Origin: Bretschneidera sinensis
Taxonomy: Eukaryota; Streptophyta; Magnoliopsida; Brassicales; Akaniaceae
Assembly: GCA_023935145.1 (NCBI GenBank)
Contig: CM043701.1
Location: forward strand, 70,386,317 to 70,450,316
Direction: 5' to 3'
DNA: 64,000 nucleotides
A program made the translations under genes and the position numbers. Below the pieces are notes generated by a model. It saw only the letters and a program-made list of their open reading frames with translations, was not told where the DNA came from and searched no databases. Positions 44,935-55,760 of the stretch are shown piece after piece (within the stretch, counting starts at the first letter, position 1; the number at the start of each line of letters is the position of its first letter).

Positions 44935-47900
44935 ATGATTGTAGTATGCTGGAATATCAAGGGTTTTCACAAACCCCTGAAGCACAATGGGGTATTGCAC
45001 CTCATGAAAATTAATAAAGTTGATGTGATAGGAATTTTGGAGTCCAAGCTTGATGAAGAAAAGCTGCTCAGAATTATGGGCAACAAATTCAGTTTTTGGA
45101 GACAGATCAACAACTTTTCTGCTCATCCAGCTGGCAGGATTTTGGTGATGTGGAACCCTTCTAAGGTCAGTATATCTATAATTGAAGCAAGTCCCCAAGT
45201 TATTCACTGTAATGTTTTTTGTTTAATCTCCTCTTTTAAATTTGTAGTCAGCTTTGTATATGGCTTAAATACTATTGTTGCAAGAAAACCTTTGTGGGAT
45301 AACCTATGTAATTTCAATCATGAGAACCCTGCTCCTTAGCTTGTCCTGGGGATTTTAACAATGTTTTTGCTACTGCTGAGAAAGTAAATGGACTGCCTGT
45401 AACAGACTATGAGTTAAGGGACCCCTCCTTATGTTGTAGAGAAACTGGCCTTACTGATGTTAGTGCTACTGGTTGCCTGTTCACTTGGTCTAACAACAAT
45501 ATATGGTGTAAGCTGGACAGAGTGATGGTGAATAATGCCTGGTTCCATAAGGGGCTCAGAGCCCAGGCCACATTCCTTCCTGCTGGTTGCCTCTCTGAGC
45601 ACTCCCCTTGCCTTGTTAACTTACTAGATGAAACTAGGGGACAAAAGATCCTTCAAGTTCTTCAACATATGGGCTGACCATGATAAGTTCCATGACATTG
45701 TAAAATCTCACTGGGGCAGCACCTTGGGTAGGACTAAGTTGTTCAAACTGTGTAGAAACTTGAATGCTCTTAAAACTCATCTCAAATTGCTCAGTGAGAA
45801 ACACTTCAGTCACATTTCTGAGAGAGCACTTGAGGCTTCTTTAAAGCTGTTCAGCCTCCAAAGGGAGCTTCATGACAATCCCTCTGATCTTGAGCTCCAA
45901 ACAATTGTGGCTAACCAAAAGCTGAAGGCCTTCAATCTAGCTGAAGCTGAGAGAAGCTTCCTATCCCAGCAGGCTAAATGTAGATACCTTATGAACAGTG
46001 ATAGGGGTTCAAAATTCTTTCATGGATTGGTAAAGAGGAAGACTAGTAAAAACCACATTGCTGTAGTGGTTTCCTCCAATGGGTCTCAGACAACCTCTAA
46101 AGCTGAAGTGGTTGAGGAGTTCCTAAAGTTTTACAAGGACCTCTTAGGCTCTTCTTCTAGTAGCAGGCCTATTGATCAGGAAATCATTAGAGAAGGTCCT
46201 ACAATCCCAGAGAGCCAAGCTGAATTGATGATTAAGGAGGTCACAGTGGAAGAGATCAAAAAAGCCCTTTGGAGTATAGGAGAAGACAAGTCCCCTGGTC
46301 CTGATGGCTATTCATCAAGGTTTTTCAAGAAAGCATGGGATATGATAAACCAAGATATCATTGAGGCTGTACAGGAATTTTTCCAGAATGCGAGACTTCT
46401 AAAACAGATAAACCATACCTCCCTAGCTTTGATACCTAAAGGTAAACAAGCATCTAAAGTGGAGGATTTCAGACGTATAGCTTGTTGCAATGTGATATAC
46501 AAGATCATCTCCAAGATCCTTGCCTAAAGACTAGCTCCCTGTTTGAGCCTTATTATCAACCCAGCCCAGGCTGGTTTCATTAAATCTAGAAGCATGGCTG
46601 AAAACATATACTTGGTCCAAGAGCTGCTCAGAATGTATTGTAGGAAAAGAATATCTCCAAGGTGTATGATCAAGATTGACCTTAGAAAAGCCTATGACAC
46701 TGTGGAATGGGATTTCCTGAAAAGTTTGCTTGAGGGCCTTGGATTTCCTGAAAAGTTTAGAAAATGGATCATGGAATGTGTAACTACAACAGCCTTCTCT
46801 CTTTCCATCAATGAGAGCTTGCATTGTTTTTTTGTTGGAAAAAGGGGCCTCAGGCAAGGAAACCCCCTCTCTCTATACTTGTTTGTCTTGATTGTGGAGT
46901 ACCTGTCCAGACTTCTTGGGAGATTGAATGAAGAGGATGGATTCAGATATCATCCTAAGTGTGATAAACTCAAGATCACCCACTTGGCTTTTGCTGATGA
47001 CCTCATTCTCTTTGCTAGAAGGGATGGTAGATCTGTTGGGTAGATTATGAAGTGTGTCAACTAATTCAGTGTGTACTCAGGGCTGCAAGCAAGCCTGGCC
47101 AAATCAAACATCTTCCATGCTGGAGTCCAGGCTGCTGAGTTAATGAAAATCAGAAAGATCACTGGAATGGAGGATGGTTCCCTCCCTTTCAAATATTTGG
47201 GGGTCTCTCTGGCTTCAGCAAGATTAAATGCCACACACTACTCCCCCCTCATTGAAAAAATATCTGGGTGTATAAATGTTTGGGCTGGCTTTTCCCTGTC
47301 ATGTGTTGGCAGAACTGAACTGATCAAATTAGTGCTTCAAGGTGTGGAGTGTTTTTGGCTTGCTATCTTCGCAATCCCTGGCAATATCCTGGAGAAAATA
47401 GTTAGGATGTGTAGAACCTTTCTTTGGAATGGTAAGAGTAATGGTATGAGGAAGGCTCTTATAGCCTAGGCAAACTTATGCAAACCAAAATCTGAGGGAG
47501 GTCTAGGATTGGTTGACTTAAAAGCATGGAACAAGGCTCTCCTTACCAGGGTCCTTTGGAATATCCACATGAAGAAAGATTCTCTATGGATCTAGTGGGT
47601 TTAGCACTACTATCTACTTAACAGTTCAATTTGGGAGATCATGGCAAGAAAGGATGACTCCCCTCTTTGGAAGAGAATCCTGGAAATTAGAGATGATCTA
47701 ATTACCTAATCATCCTCCACCCTGTAGGCCAGGGACAGACTAATGGAATTGAGGGTTCAGGATGATCTGTGCATTAAGAAGGTCTACAACTCAACAAGAC
47801 TGAAAGGAAATCTGGTCAGCTGGGCCTCTTTGGTATGGAATGGCCACTGCCCCCCCTCCCCCAAACACTCCTTTATCCTCTGGCTGGCCATTCAGAACAG

Positions 47901-48290
47901 GCCTCTCACTAAGGACAGACTCCAACTGGATGGAGAAGAAAAACTTTGCCCCTTATGTAAAGAGCAAGAGGAATCAAAAGAGCACCTCTTCTTCTCATGC
48001 AGGATCAATAAGGAAACTTGGGAGGCCACCAAAGGTTGGCTTGGCTGCAGAAGGCAGATGAAACAATTGAAAGTACAAACAAGTGGACCCAAAAAGTAAG
48101 AGGATCTGGCCCCCAAGCCATAGCCAAAAGGATTGCCCTAGCATGCACAGTGTATAATATATGGATGGCTAGAAATGCCAAATTATTTGATCACTCCATT
48201 GTTCATGCTACCAGCCTTGTCAAGAAGATCCAAATTGTAATTTATAGAATTGTGTATGCTCTTTGCCCACAGATTAGGCTTCTCTTGTAA
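44935..48290 (+). pseudogene. LINE L ORF2: endonuclease and reverse transcriptase
   Basis: AP endonuclease first: VVCWNIKGFHKPLKH, GILESKLDEEK, SFVYGLN, GDFNNVFATAEK, FTWSNNNIWCKLDRVMVN and SEHSPC. RT follows: SPGPDGYSSRFFKKAW, FRRIACCNVIYKIISKILA, IDLRKAYDTVEWDFL, GLRQGNPLSLYLFVL, FADDLILFAR (catalytic FADD near 46990) and FKYLGVSLASARL. A zinc-finger RT-associated region follows (FILWLAIQNRPLTKDRL, CPLCKEQEESKEHLFFSC, about 47870-48010). Two frameshifts, near 45345 and 45640, enclose the endonuclease end. Stops at 45337, 46525, 47041 and 47467 are mostly Trp or Gln/Lys losses. It would nick and reverse-transcribe at the target. This copy cannot. Confidence 0.9.
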
Positions 48291-48442
48291 GCTTTTTGTA
48301 TAGGCTTCCTTTGTAAGCTTATTTTTGTTTCTATACTTACTCTCTATATATCTCCTGGGTATACCCATTGATTCTTTTGTACATTTTTTTTTATTAATAT
48401 AAGCTTTATTTACTGATAAAAAAAAGAGATTACCAACTCTAA

Positions 48443-48539
48443 GACAAGACAGTACTATTGTTCCTTTCTTTAAGTTTTTGATTTTTTGATTTCTTTTATT
48501 TGTTCGGTTTTATTTATTTCCTTTTAACTTATTTGGTGT
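48443..48539 (+). other. Remainder of F's leader
   Basis: T-rich non-coding leader between LINE L and the gag ATG. It ends TTGGTGTATGCTTAG, the same start context as in element G at 62560. Confidence 0.6.
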
Positions 48540-51056
48540 ATGCTTAGACAAAGAGATTCGCGAGGTAGATCCATTAAAGGATCCGAAGTAGAGCTACCCT
48601 TTCCTTCCACGTCCGTTAGTGAGACCTCGCCTAGGTCAAACCCTTATGTACACCTAAACAAGAATCTAGATGACTTTGTTAACATGGCTGAAAACCCTAA
48701 TGAGAATATTGCTAGGACACTTAAAGATTACTTGCATCCTAGCCGAACAGCCACACCATCTTGCATCATGTTTCCAGCCAACACTCGCCATTAAGATTTC
48801 AAAACAGGGATGATACAATTACTCCTTACATTTCATGGCTTGGAAAATGAAAACCCATATGTACACATTAGGGAGTTTGAGGAAGTAGTTGCAACTTTTC
48901 ATAGTCAAGATGCAACTGATGATATCATGAGACTCAAGTTTTTTCCTTTCTCTTTGAAGGATAAAGCTAAGAGTTGGCTATACTCGTCGAGACCACAATC
49001 TATTGGGACATGGAATAAGATCACTCAGGTATTCTTCAATAAATGCTTCCCTCAACATAAGACCAATGCTTTAAAAAGGCAAATCTCCACCTTTGCACAA
49101 AAGGATAATGAGACTTTGTATCAGTCTTGGGAGAAATTTAAGGAGCTATTAAGTATGTGTCCTCACCATGGGTATGAGAGTTGGCGCTTAGTGAGCTACT
49201 TTTATGAGGGACTTACCTATAGAGAGCACCAGTTTGTAGAGATGATGTGTAATGGTGAATTTCTATAAAAAGATCCTGATGAGGCCATAAAGTATCTTAA
49301 TGAGCTTACTGAAAAAGCTCATACTTAGACTGGATCTAGTGCTACTGAAAGCACAAATAGGTCACGACTTATAGGAAACCCAAGTAGTGGTGGAATATAC
49401 CATCTTAGGGAAGAAGACAACCTAAAAGCTAAGGTCGAAATTCTCACTAAGGAGTTAGATGCGTTAAAGACTAAAGGCTCAAAGCCAACACACGTGGTTA
49501 ATCTTGTCGAATCTTCGGAACCATGTTTTGTGTGTGGTGGGGTAGATCATCCCGCTCAAGAGTGCCCCACATTCGTAGATATGAGAGGGATGTATGAGGA
49601 ACAATGTAATGCTTTAAGCATGTACAAGAAGCCTCTAGCACCCTTCTCTAACACCTATAATCTAGGATGGCGCAATCACCCCAACTTCAGCTAGAAGTCT
49701 AAAAGCCAGCAGCTTGCACAACCCCCTAGATCATACCTTGCACCATATAATGCACCCTCATCCTCTAGGAGTTCTTTAAAAGATACTTTACATGCTTTTA
49801 TTGAGGCATAGGATAAGATAAACCAAAGGTGTGAAGCATTAATCACACAGGTTGTGGAAGAGAATAAGGAAATAAGGAGCCAAGTTTCCAAATTGATGGT
49901 CTCCTTGAGTGTGAATGAGCGAGGTAAGTTCCCTTCCCAAGCTCAGTCCACACCTCATGGTTAACACATGGCACAAACAAATATGGAAAATGTGAATGCC
50001 ATTGTGATAAGAAGTGGCAAGTCACTACACATCCCAACAATGAACAAATTAGAGGATGTGGAAAAGGGTCAAGGTAGTAGTGATATCGAACTGCCCAAGG
50101 ACCTTGAGGTTACCAAAAGTCCTGTTAAGGCACCATTCCCTCAAGCCTTAAAATCGAACAAGAAAAATCTAGACCTAAACAATGAAATCTTTGAGAACCT
50201 AAGCCAAATAAAACTTAATCTTCCCCTTTTGCATTTGATTAAACAAGTTTCTACTTATGCAAAAGTTCTCAAGAATTTGTGTACCATTAAGAGGAAGCAC
50301 CATGTAAAGAAAACAACATTTCTAACAGAGCAAGTTGGTGCTTTAATTGAGAAAATAATTCCCCTAAAATACAAGGATCATGGCTGTCCAACCATTGCAT
50401 GTAGCATTGGAAATCATGAGGTTGGACAAGCCTTGCTAGATTTAGGAGCTAGTGTAAATCTGATGCCATTTTCTATTTGTTTGCAGCTGGGTTTGGGAGA
50501 AACCAAACCAACCATTGCGGTATTGCAATTGGCTGACCATTCAGTTAAAGTACCCTGTGGTGTGGTAGAGGATGTTCTCATTCAAATTGATAAATTTTAT
50601 TATCCTGTTGATTTTCTAATCCTTGATACTACCTCTGTTGTTGACACTAACTCTAAAATTCCTTTAATTTTGGGTAGACCTTTCCTTGCTACTGCAAATG
50701 CTCTAATTAATTGCAGGAATGGATTCATGAAGTTGTCCTTTGGAAACATGACCCTCGAGGTGAACATCTTCAATGTTGCAAAACAACCAGTAGATGAGGA
50801 CGAGAACCACCAGTTATACATGATCGAGTCACTAATCGATAGGGGAGTTTCCATAGCTCATGACTTTAATCCTCTTGAATATTTTCTTGTTAATTATGAG
50901 ATCGATTATATTAATGATAAATCTGATATAATTGATATTTGTGTTGTTTTTTATAAATCTCAGGATTATAGCACACGAGCATGGCAACCGAAGTTTGAGG
51001 AGTTTCCTGAAAGAAACAAATCCCCTCAAGTGTGGAAGTACCTAAAGTCGAATTGA
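48540..51056 (+). pseudogene. gag-pro: Athila gag-protease of F
   Basis: One frame from MLRQRDSRGRSIKG with in-frame stops at 48792, 49266, 49326, 49692, 49809 and 49962, each one transition away from a sense codon. Capsid: GMIQLLLTFHGLENENPYVH, FPFSLKDKAKSWLYSSRP, FFNKCFPQHKTNAL and CPHHGYESWRLVSYFYEGL. Zinc knuckle: CFVCGGVDHPAQEC near 49525. Protease: ALLDLGASVNLMPFSICLQL (about 50430-50490), LQLADHSVKVPCGVVEDVLI and IPLILGRPFLATANA. A frameshift near 51030 precedes RT. The protein forms particles and matures them. Confidence 0.9.
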
Positions 51057-53915
51057 AGCCACTACCTAAGGGTTTAAAGCATGTTTTTCTCGGTCCAGGT
51101 GATACTTTTCTTGTTATTATCTCATCTGAATTATTTGAGTCTTAAGGTGAGAAATTAATTCGGACCTTAAATGCACATAAATCAGCCTTAGGTTGGAGCA
51201 TGGCTAATTTAAAAGGAATTAGTCCCCTGATCTGTTCTCATAAGATAAATTTGGATGAAGGAACTAGTCGTCGTAGAGACCCTCAACGTAGGGTTAACCC
51301 CACTATGAAAGAAGTAGTGAAGAATGAAGTGTTAAAACTATTAGATGCGGGAATTATATATCCCATAGCTGATAGTAAATGATTAAGTCTTACACCAGTC
51401 GTTCCTAAAAAGTCTGGTGTCACTGTGGTGAAGAATGACCTAAGAGAGTTAGTCCTTACAAAACTTGTGACTGGGTGGCGAATATGCATTGACTCCAGAA
51501 AATTGAACGCTGCCACCTGGAAAGACCATTTTCCCCTCCTCTTTATCGATCAAATTCTTGAGCATGTAGCTGGTCATCCTTTTTACTATTTCTTAGATAG
51601 TTATTCTGGTTATTATCAAATTGAAATTGCATTAGAAGACCAAGTCAATACTCTTTTTGTAGAATACCATTTGGATAGTGTAATACCTCTGCCACTTTTC
51701 AACGTTGGATGATGAGCATTTTTAGTGATATGGTTGAAAATTGCATGGAAGTTTTTATGGATGACTTAACTATTTTTGGATCTTCATTTGATGCATGCTT
51801 ATTGAATTTAGAAAGAGTATTGACTCGTTGTGAGGAGAAAGAATTAGTCTTAAATTGGGAAAAATGTCATTTCATGGTACTATCCGGTATTGTCTTAGGG
51901 CATATTGTTTCTTCTAAGGGGATAGAGGTTGATCAATCTAAGATTGAATTAATCTCTAAATTTCCCACACCTAAGACAGTAAAGGATGTAAGATCTTTCC
52001 TTAGTCATGCTAGTATTTATAGGAGGTTCATACAAAACTTTTCCAACATATCTAGACCACTATGTGCCCTCCTAGTTAAAGATGTCCTATTTGAGTGGAC
52101 TTAAGCTTGTCAAGAGGCCTTTAAAATGCTGATTGGCAAGCTTACTTCAGCACCTATAATGCAGTCACTTGATTGGACTTTACCCTTTGAAATCATGTGT
52201 GATGCTAGTGACTTTGTTGTAGGTGCTGTTCTTGGACAACGAAGAGAGAGGAAACCGTATGTCATTTACTATGCTAGTAAAACCTTAAATAGTGCTCAAA
52301 TGAACTACTCCACCACTGAAAAAGAATTGCTAGCTGTAGTATTTGCTTTGGACAAGTTTCATGCTTATTTAATTGGTTCTCCTATTCTTATCTTCACAGA
52401 TCATGCAGCCCTCAAGTACCTTCTTACAAAGGATGCTAAGGCACGACTAATACAGTGGATTTTACTCTTGCAAGAATTTGACATCACCATCAAGAACAAG
52501 AAAGGAGTAAGGAACGTGGTGGCGGCCTATCTCTCCAGGCTCACATTTGAGGACCTCTCTGATGACATGCCAATCAAGGATGATTTTCCTGATGAGTAAT
52601 TACTCTTTATTACTTCTCTACCATGGTTTGCTTATATTGTGAATTATTTGGCTACCGGTGAGATACCAATGGATTGGAGCGCTCAAGACAAGAGGAAGTT
52701 CTTGAATGAGGTACATAATTTTTATTGGGATGGCCCCTGTCTTTTCAAGTACTACCCTGACCAAATTTTAAGGTGGTGCATCCCTAATGAAGAGATTGCC
52801 AGCGTCTTGGAATTTTGTCACTCCCAAGCTTGTGGAGGCCATTTTTCAATGAAAAAAACCGTTGTAAAAATTTTGCAGTGTGGATTTTATTGGCCTACCT
52901 TGTTTAAAGATGCAAACATCTATTGTCGCTCATGTGAAAAGTGTCAGAAGTTAGGAGCTGTGTCTTGTCGTAATATGATACCCTTAAACCCAATTTTAGT
53001 GATTGAAATCTTTAATTGTTGGGGCATTGATTTTATGGGACCATTTCTTCCTTCTTTCGGATATCAATATATCATTGTGGCAATAGATTATATGTCAAAA
53101 TGGGTAGAGGTAGCAGCTTGCCGAAGTAATGATAATAAAACGATAATTAAATTCCTAAAAGAAAATGTGTTATCTTGATTTGGTACACCGCGTGCTATAA
53201 TTAGTGATTGAGGTACACATTTTTGCAACCGTTCCTTTGAAGCTTTGATGAGAAAATATGGGGTGTTACATAAGATTTCTACTGTCTATCACCCTCAAAC
53301 AAGTGGACAAGTAGAACTTGCAAATAGAGAAATTAAACAAATTCTAGAAAAAACAGTCAACCCGGATCGCCAGGATTGGTCTTTGAGACTAGTTGATGTG
53401 CTTTGGGCTTACCATACAGCTTTCAAAACCATTTTAGGTATGTCACCATATAGGCTTGTTTTTGGAAAGCCTTGCCACTTACCTGTAAAGCTCGAGCATC
53501 AAGCTTATTGGGCCATCAAGTCTTTCAATTTTGACATAGGAAAGGCGGGTAAGCTTAGGAAATATCAGTTGACCGAGTTAGAGGAGTTAAAAATGATGCT
53601 TATGAGAACTCGAGAATCTATAAGGGAAAGATGACAGTGTTTCATGATAAAAATATTTTGAGGAAAACATTCAAGCCTAATGATCGGGTGTTCTTATACG
53701 ATTTTAGACTCCATAAGCATCCAAGAAAACTTCGGTCGAGGTAGACCAGTCCTTTTGTAGTGAAAAATGTTTCTGCAAATGAGGCGGTGGAAATTGAGGA
53801 TACTAGAGATGGTTGGATCTTTAAAGTAAATGGTCAATGCCTTAAAATCTTAATTGATAGGCAAGATCCAGAAGTGGAAGACATCTCACTTATGGATCCG
53901 ATCTATTCATCTTGA
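51057..53915 (+). pseudogene. pol: Athila pol of F: reverse transcriptase, RNase H, integrase
   Basis: RT: LLDAGIIYPIADSK, TGWRICIDSRKLNAATWKDH and FYYFLDSYSGYYQIEIALED. A short deletion and shift near 51655 remove the TCPFGTFA region. RT resumes as ATFQRWMMSIFSDMVE, catalytic EVFMDDLTIFG near 51755 and GIVLGHIVSSKGIEVDQSK. RNase H: FEIMCDASDFVVGAVLG, STTEKELLAVVFALDKF, FTDHAALKYLL. Integrase: HHCC finger (HSQACGGHF...CRSCEKCQ, 52820-52950), GIDFMGPF, ISD followed by a stop and [34 protein letters not shown]. Stops at 52102, 52597, 53176 and 53209; a frameshift near 53594 precedes the C-terminal tail. Confidence 0.9.
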
Positions 53916-53928
53916 CAACACCACACAG

Positions 53929-54107
53929 GTATGTTTTTATTTATTTTTTGTTTGTTTATTTTGTTTTTAATTATGTTCATTTAAATTTAAATTTTTAGTT
54001 TTTTTTAGTTTGTTTTAATAAAATTTTTAGTTTAACATCTATTTTTATTACTTTTATTTTGTTAATTTTATAATTTTCTTTGGCAACAAACAAGTTTTTT
54101 TTATTAG
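53929..54107 (+). other. Candidate 179-nt intron after pol of F
   Basis: The donor CACACAG/GTATGT comes just after the integrase stop. The sequence is very T-rich. The acceptor TTTTTTTTATTAG is followed by GC-rich sequence. The composition switch at both ends suits a plant intron. Splicing here would join pol or upstream RNA to the third-ORF leader. Transcripts are needed. Confidence 0.4.
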
Positions 54108-54663
54108 AATCAGGCCGGGCTGCGCCTAGGCCCACCAGAAGAGCGCCCCAATCCACACTGCGCCCCAGCATGAACCGCGTCGCACCCCCCAGCAGCACGC
54201 CCATTGCACCTTAGACCTTCAAGCCGTGGCGCGCCCTCAGCCGAGCCACGACGTGCCCTTAGCCGAGCCGCGGCACCACCTGTTCCTACCCACACGAGCT
54301 GCACAGTTTAAAACCCCAAATCTGTAGCTTTGTTCTTCATTTCCACTTTGAGAAAACGCAGCACACTCATCTCTCTGTCCTCCTCTCTCCAAACCCTCAC
54401 TTACCCACTCACTTTTACTCAAAATTTCTTGATTCTAACATCATTTCTTGAAGGATTGAGCACTAATATTGCAGATTTTGTTGGAAATTTCTCCAAAAAG
54501 CTTGGTACTAAGAGGATTTTTGTTCATCAAGAAAACTTCAAGTTGGTGGGTACTCATTCTTCTCTCCAACTTTGAGCATTAAGTAAGACCAATTTCTTCT
54601 CTTTGTTGTTCATTTGTGCTATTTGGGTGGTTAATTTTGAATTAGTTCCATTATTCTATAAAT
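54108..54663 (+). promoter_or_regulatory. GC-rich islet, TATA-like run and leader before the third ORF of F
   Basis: At 54108-54303 a GC-rich islet interrupts A+T-rich sequence and repeats words such as GCCGAGCC, GAGCCGCGG and GCGCCC; GAGCCGCG also occurs in F's U3. A weak TATA-like TTTAAAACCCC follows at 54307-54317, then a C/T-rich leader up to the ATG at 54673. The layout parallels the blocks before the third ORF in C and D1. The TATA match is the weakest of the three. Confidence 0.4.
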
Positions 54664-54672
54664 TTGATTCAA

Positions 54673-55760
54673 ATGGCCCCTAAAACCAAGAGACCAAGGG
54701 GGAAACAACCTCAAGAGTATGATGAGAGAAAATTTGTTAGTTTTGAGGCTAGTGAGAGATATGTTAAGCATTGGGGTACATTTGCTAGACAACCATCTCA
54801 TTCCCTCACAAATGTGGTTAGAGAGTTCCAAACTAATGCAGACGAACATAGGAATGGTAAGGTGAGGGTGAGAGGCAAAACAGTTTCTTTTAGTAGCACA
54901 TCTATAAATAGATTCTATGGGCTACCTGACATAGAAAATAGTGAGTATATTGCATATGCGTCTAATATTAATTATGAAGAGATTTGCAATACTCTTTGTA
55001 TTCCGGGCACTTCATAGAAAGTGATGAGTGATACCCCTATAACCTTGCTCGATACTTCTCTGACTGTCAATGCTCGAGCTTGGTAATATTTTGTATGTCA
55101 GAGATTGATGCCTGCCATGTACTAGAGTGACCTTACTGTTGAGAGAGTTGTTCTGATTTATGCCATTTTGATGGGCATGACTATTGATGTGGGCCAGATT
55201 TTATTTAATTCTATCATACACACTGTGCAACAAAAGCTTGGATTGTACTTCCCTTCCTTAATTCCCAATTATGCATCCGAGCCGGAGTCTAGTACAGTCC
55301 TAATGAGGACACCCAGCAACCAAAGAAGCCCATCGATGATGGCATGCTCAATCTGATTAAAGCCTCAAGGCCTCCAGCTCCTAGAGAGAGCAGCGATTGC
55401 AGCCCCTCCTCCCCCTAGGCATTTCACTGTTGCAGAGCACCTCGAGTGTTTGGAGATTCGTTTTGATGAACATCAGAAACTCTTGCATGATAGGTTTGAT
55501 CGTTTGATCGTCAAGAACGATTTTTGGCTAGGCAAGCTGATTATCTGGCGGGGGTATACTTTTTTTTTGGTCAACACTTTGCCTCCACTACTGGTTGTGA
55601 CATGGATCACTTTCCCACTTTGCCACCCTATCTGGGTTCATCTTTTGATCCAACTCCAGAGGAAGGTGAAGAGAATGAAGAAGAGGATGAACTTAGAGGA
55701 TTAGTTTTGGGTTCTATCTTGTTTGTCTCATTTTATTTTATTTTATTTATTATCGGATGA
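54673..55760 (+). pseudogene. Third ORF of F (putative plant transposon protein type)
   Basis: It starts MAPKTKRPRGKQPQEYDERKF, a basic N-terminus. The globular part reads SLTNVVREFQTNADEH, GKVRVRGKTVSFSSTSINRF, YGLPDIENSEYIAYASN, then after stops NARAW and MGMTIDVGQILFNSII. This is the plant domain often called putative plant transposon protein. After a frameshift near 55270 comes a Pro-rich linker (APPPPRHF), a helical segment FDEHQKLLHDRFDRLIVKNDF and, in another frame, an acidic end (PEEGEENEEEDEL). Three or more stops and at least two shifts break it. Athila literature calls this position env-like, but I see no clear signal peptide. Role unknown. Confidence 0.7.

Larger units (their letters stand above)
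43000..48426 (+). mobile_element. LINE L: full-length plant L1-type element
   Basis: It is flanked by a 16-bp target duplication with one mismatch (AGATTGCCAACTCTAA at 42984-42999, AGATTACCAACTCTAA at 48427-48442). It contains a 5' leader, ORF1, ORF2 and a short 3' A tract (about 48416-48425). It landed in F's leader between primer site and gag. Both ORFs are broken by stops, so it is inactive. Confidence 0.9.

Noticed and set aside
44490..45207. Minus-strand frames of about 100-130 codons
   Set aside because: They are antisense to LINE L ORF1 and the start of ORF2, whose plus-strand domains are clear.
54110..54422. Gly/Ala/Arg-rich minus-strand frames
   Set aside because: They are antisense to the GC-rich islet and leader of F, with no domain.
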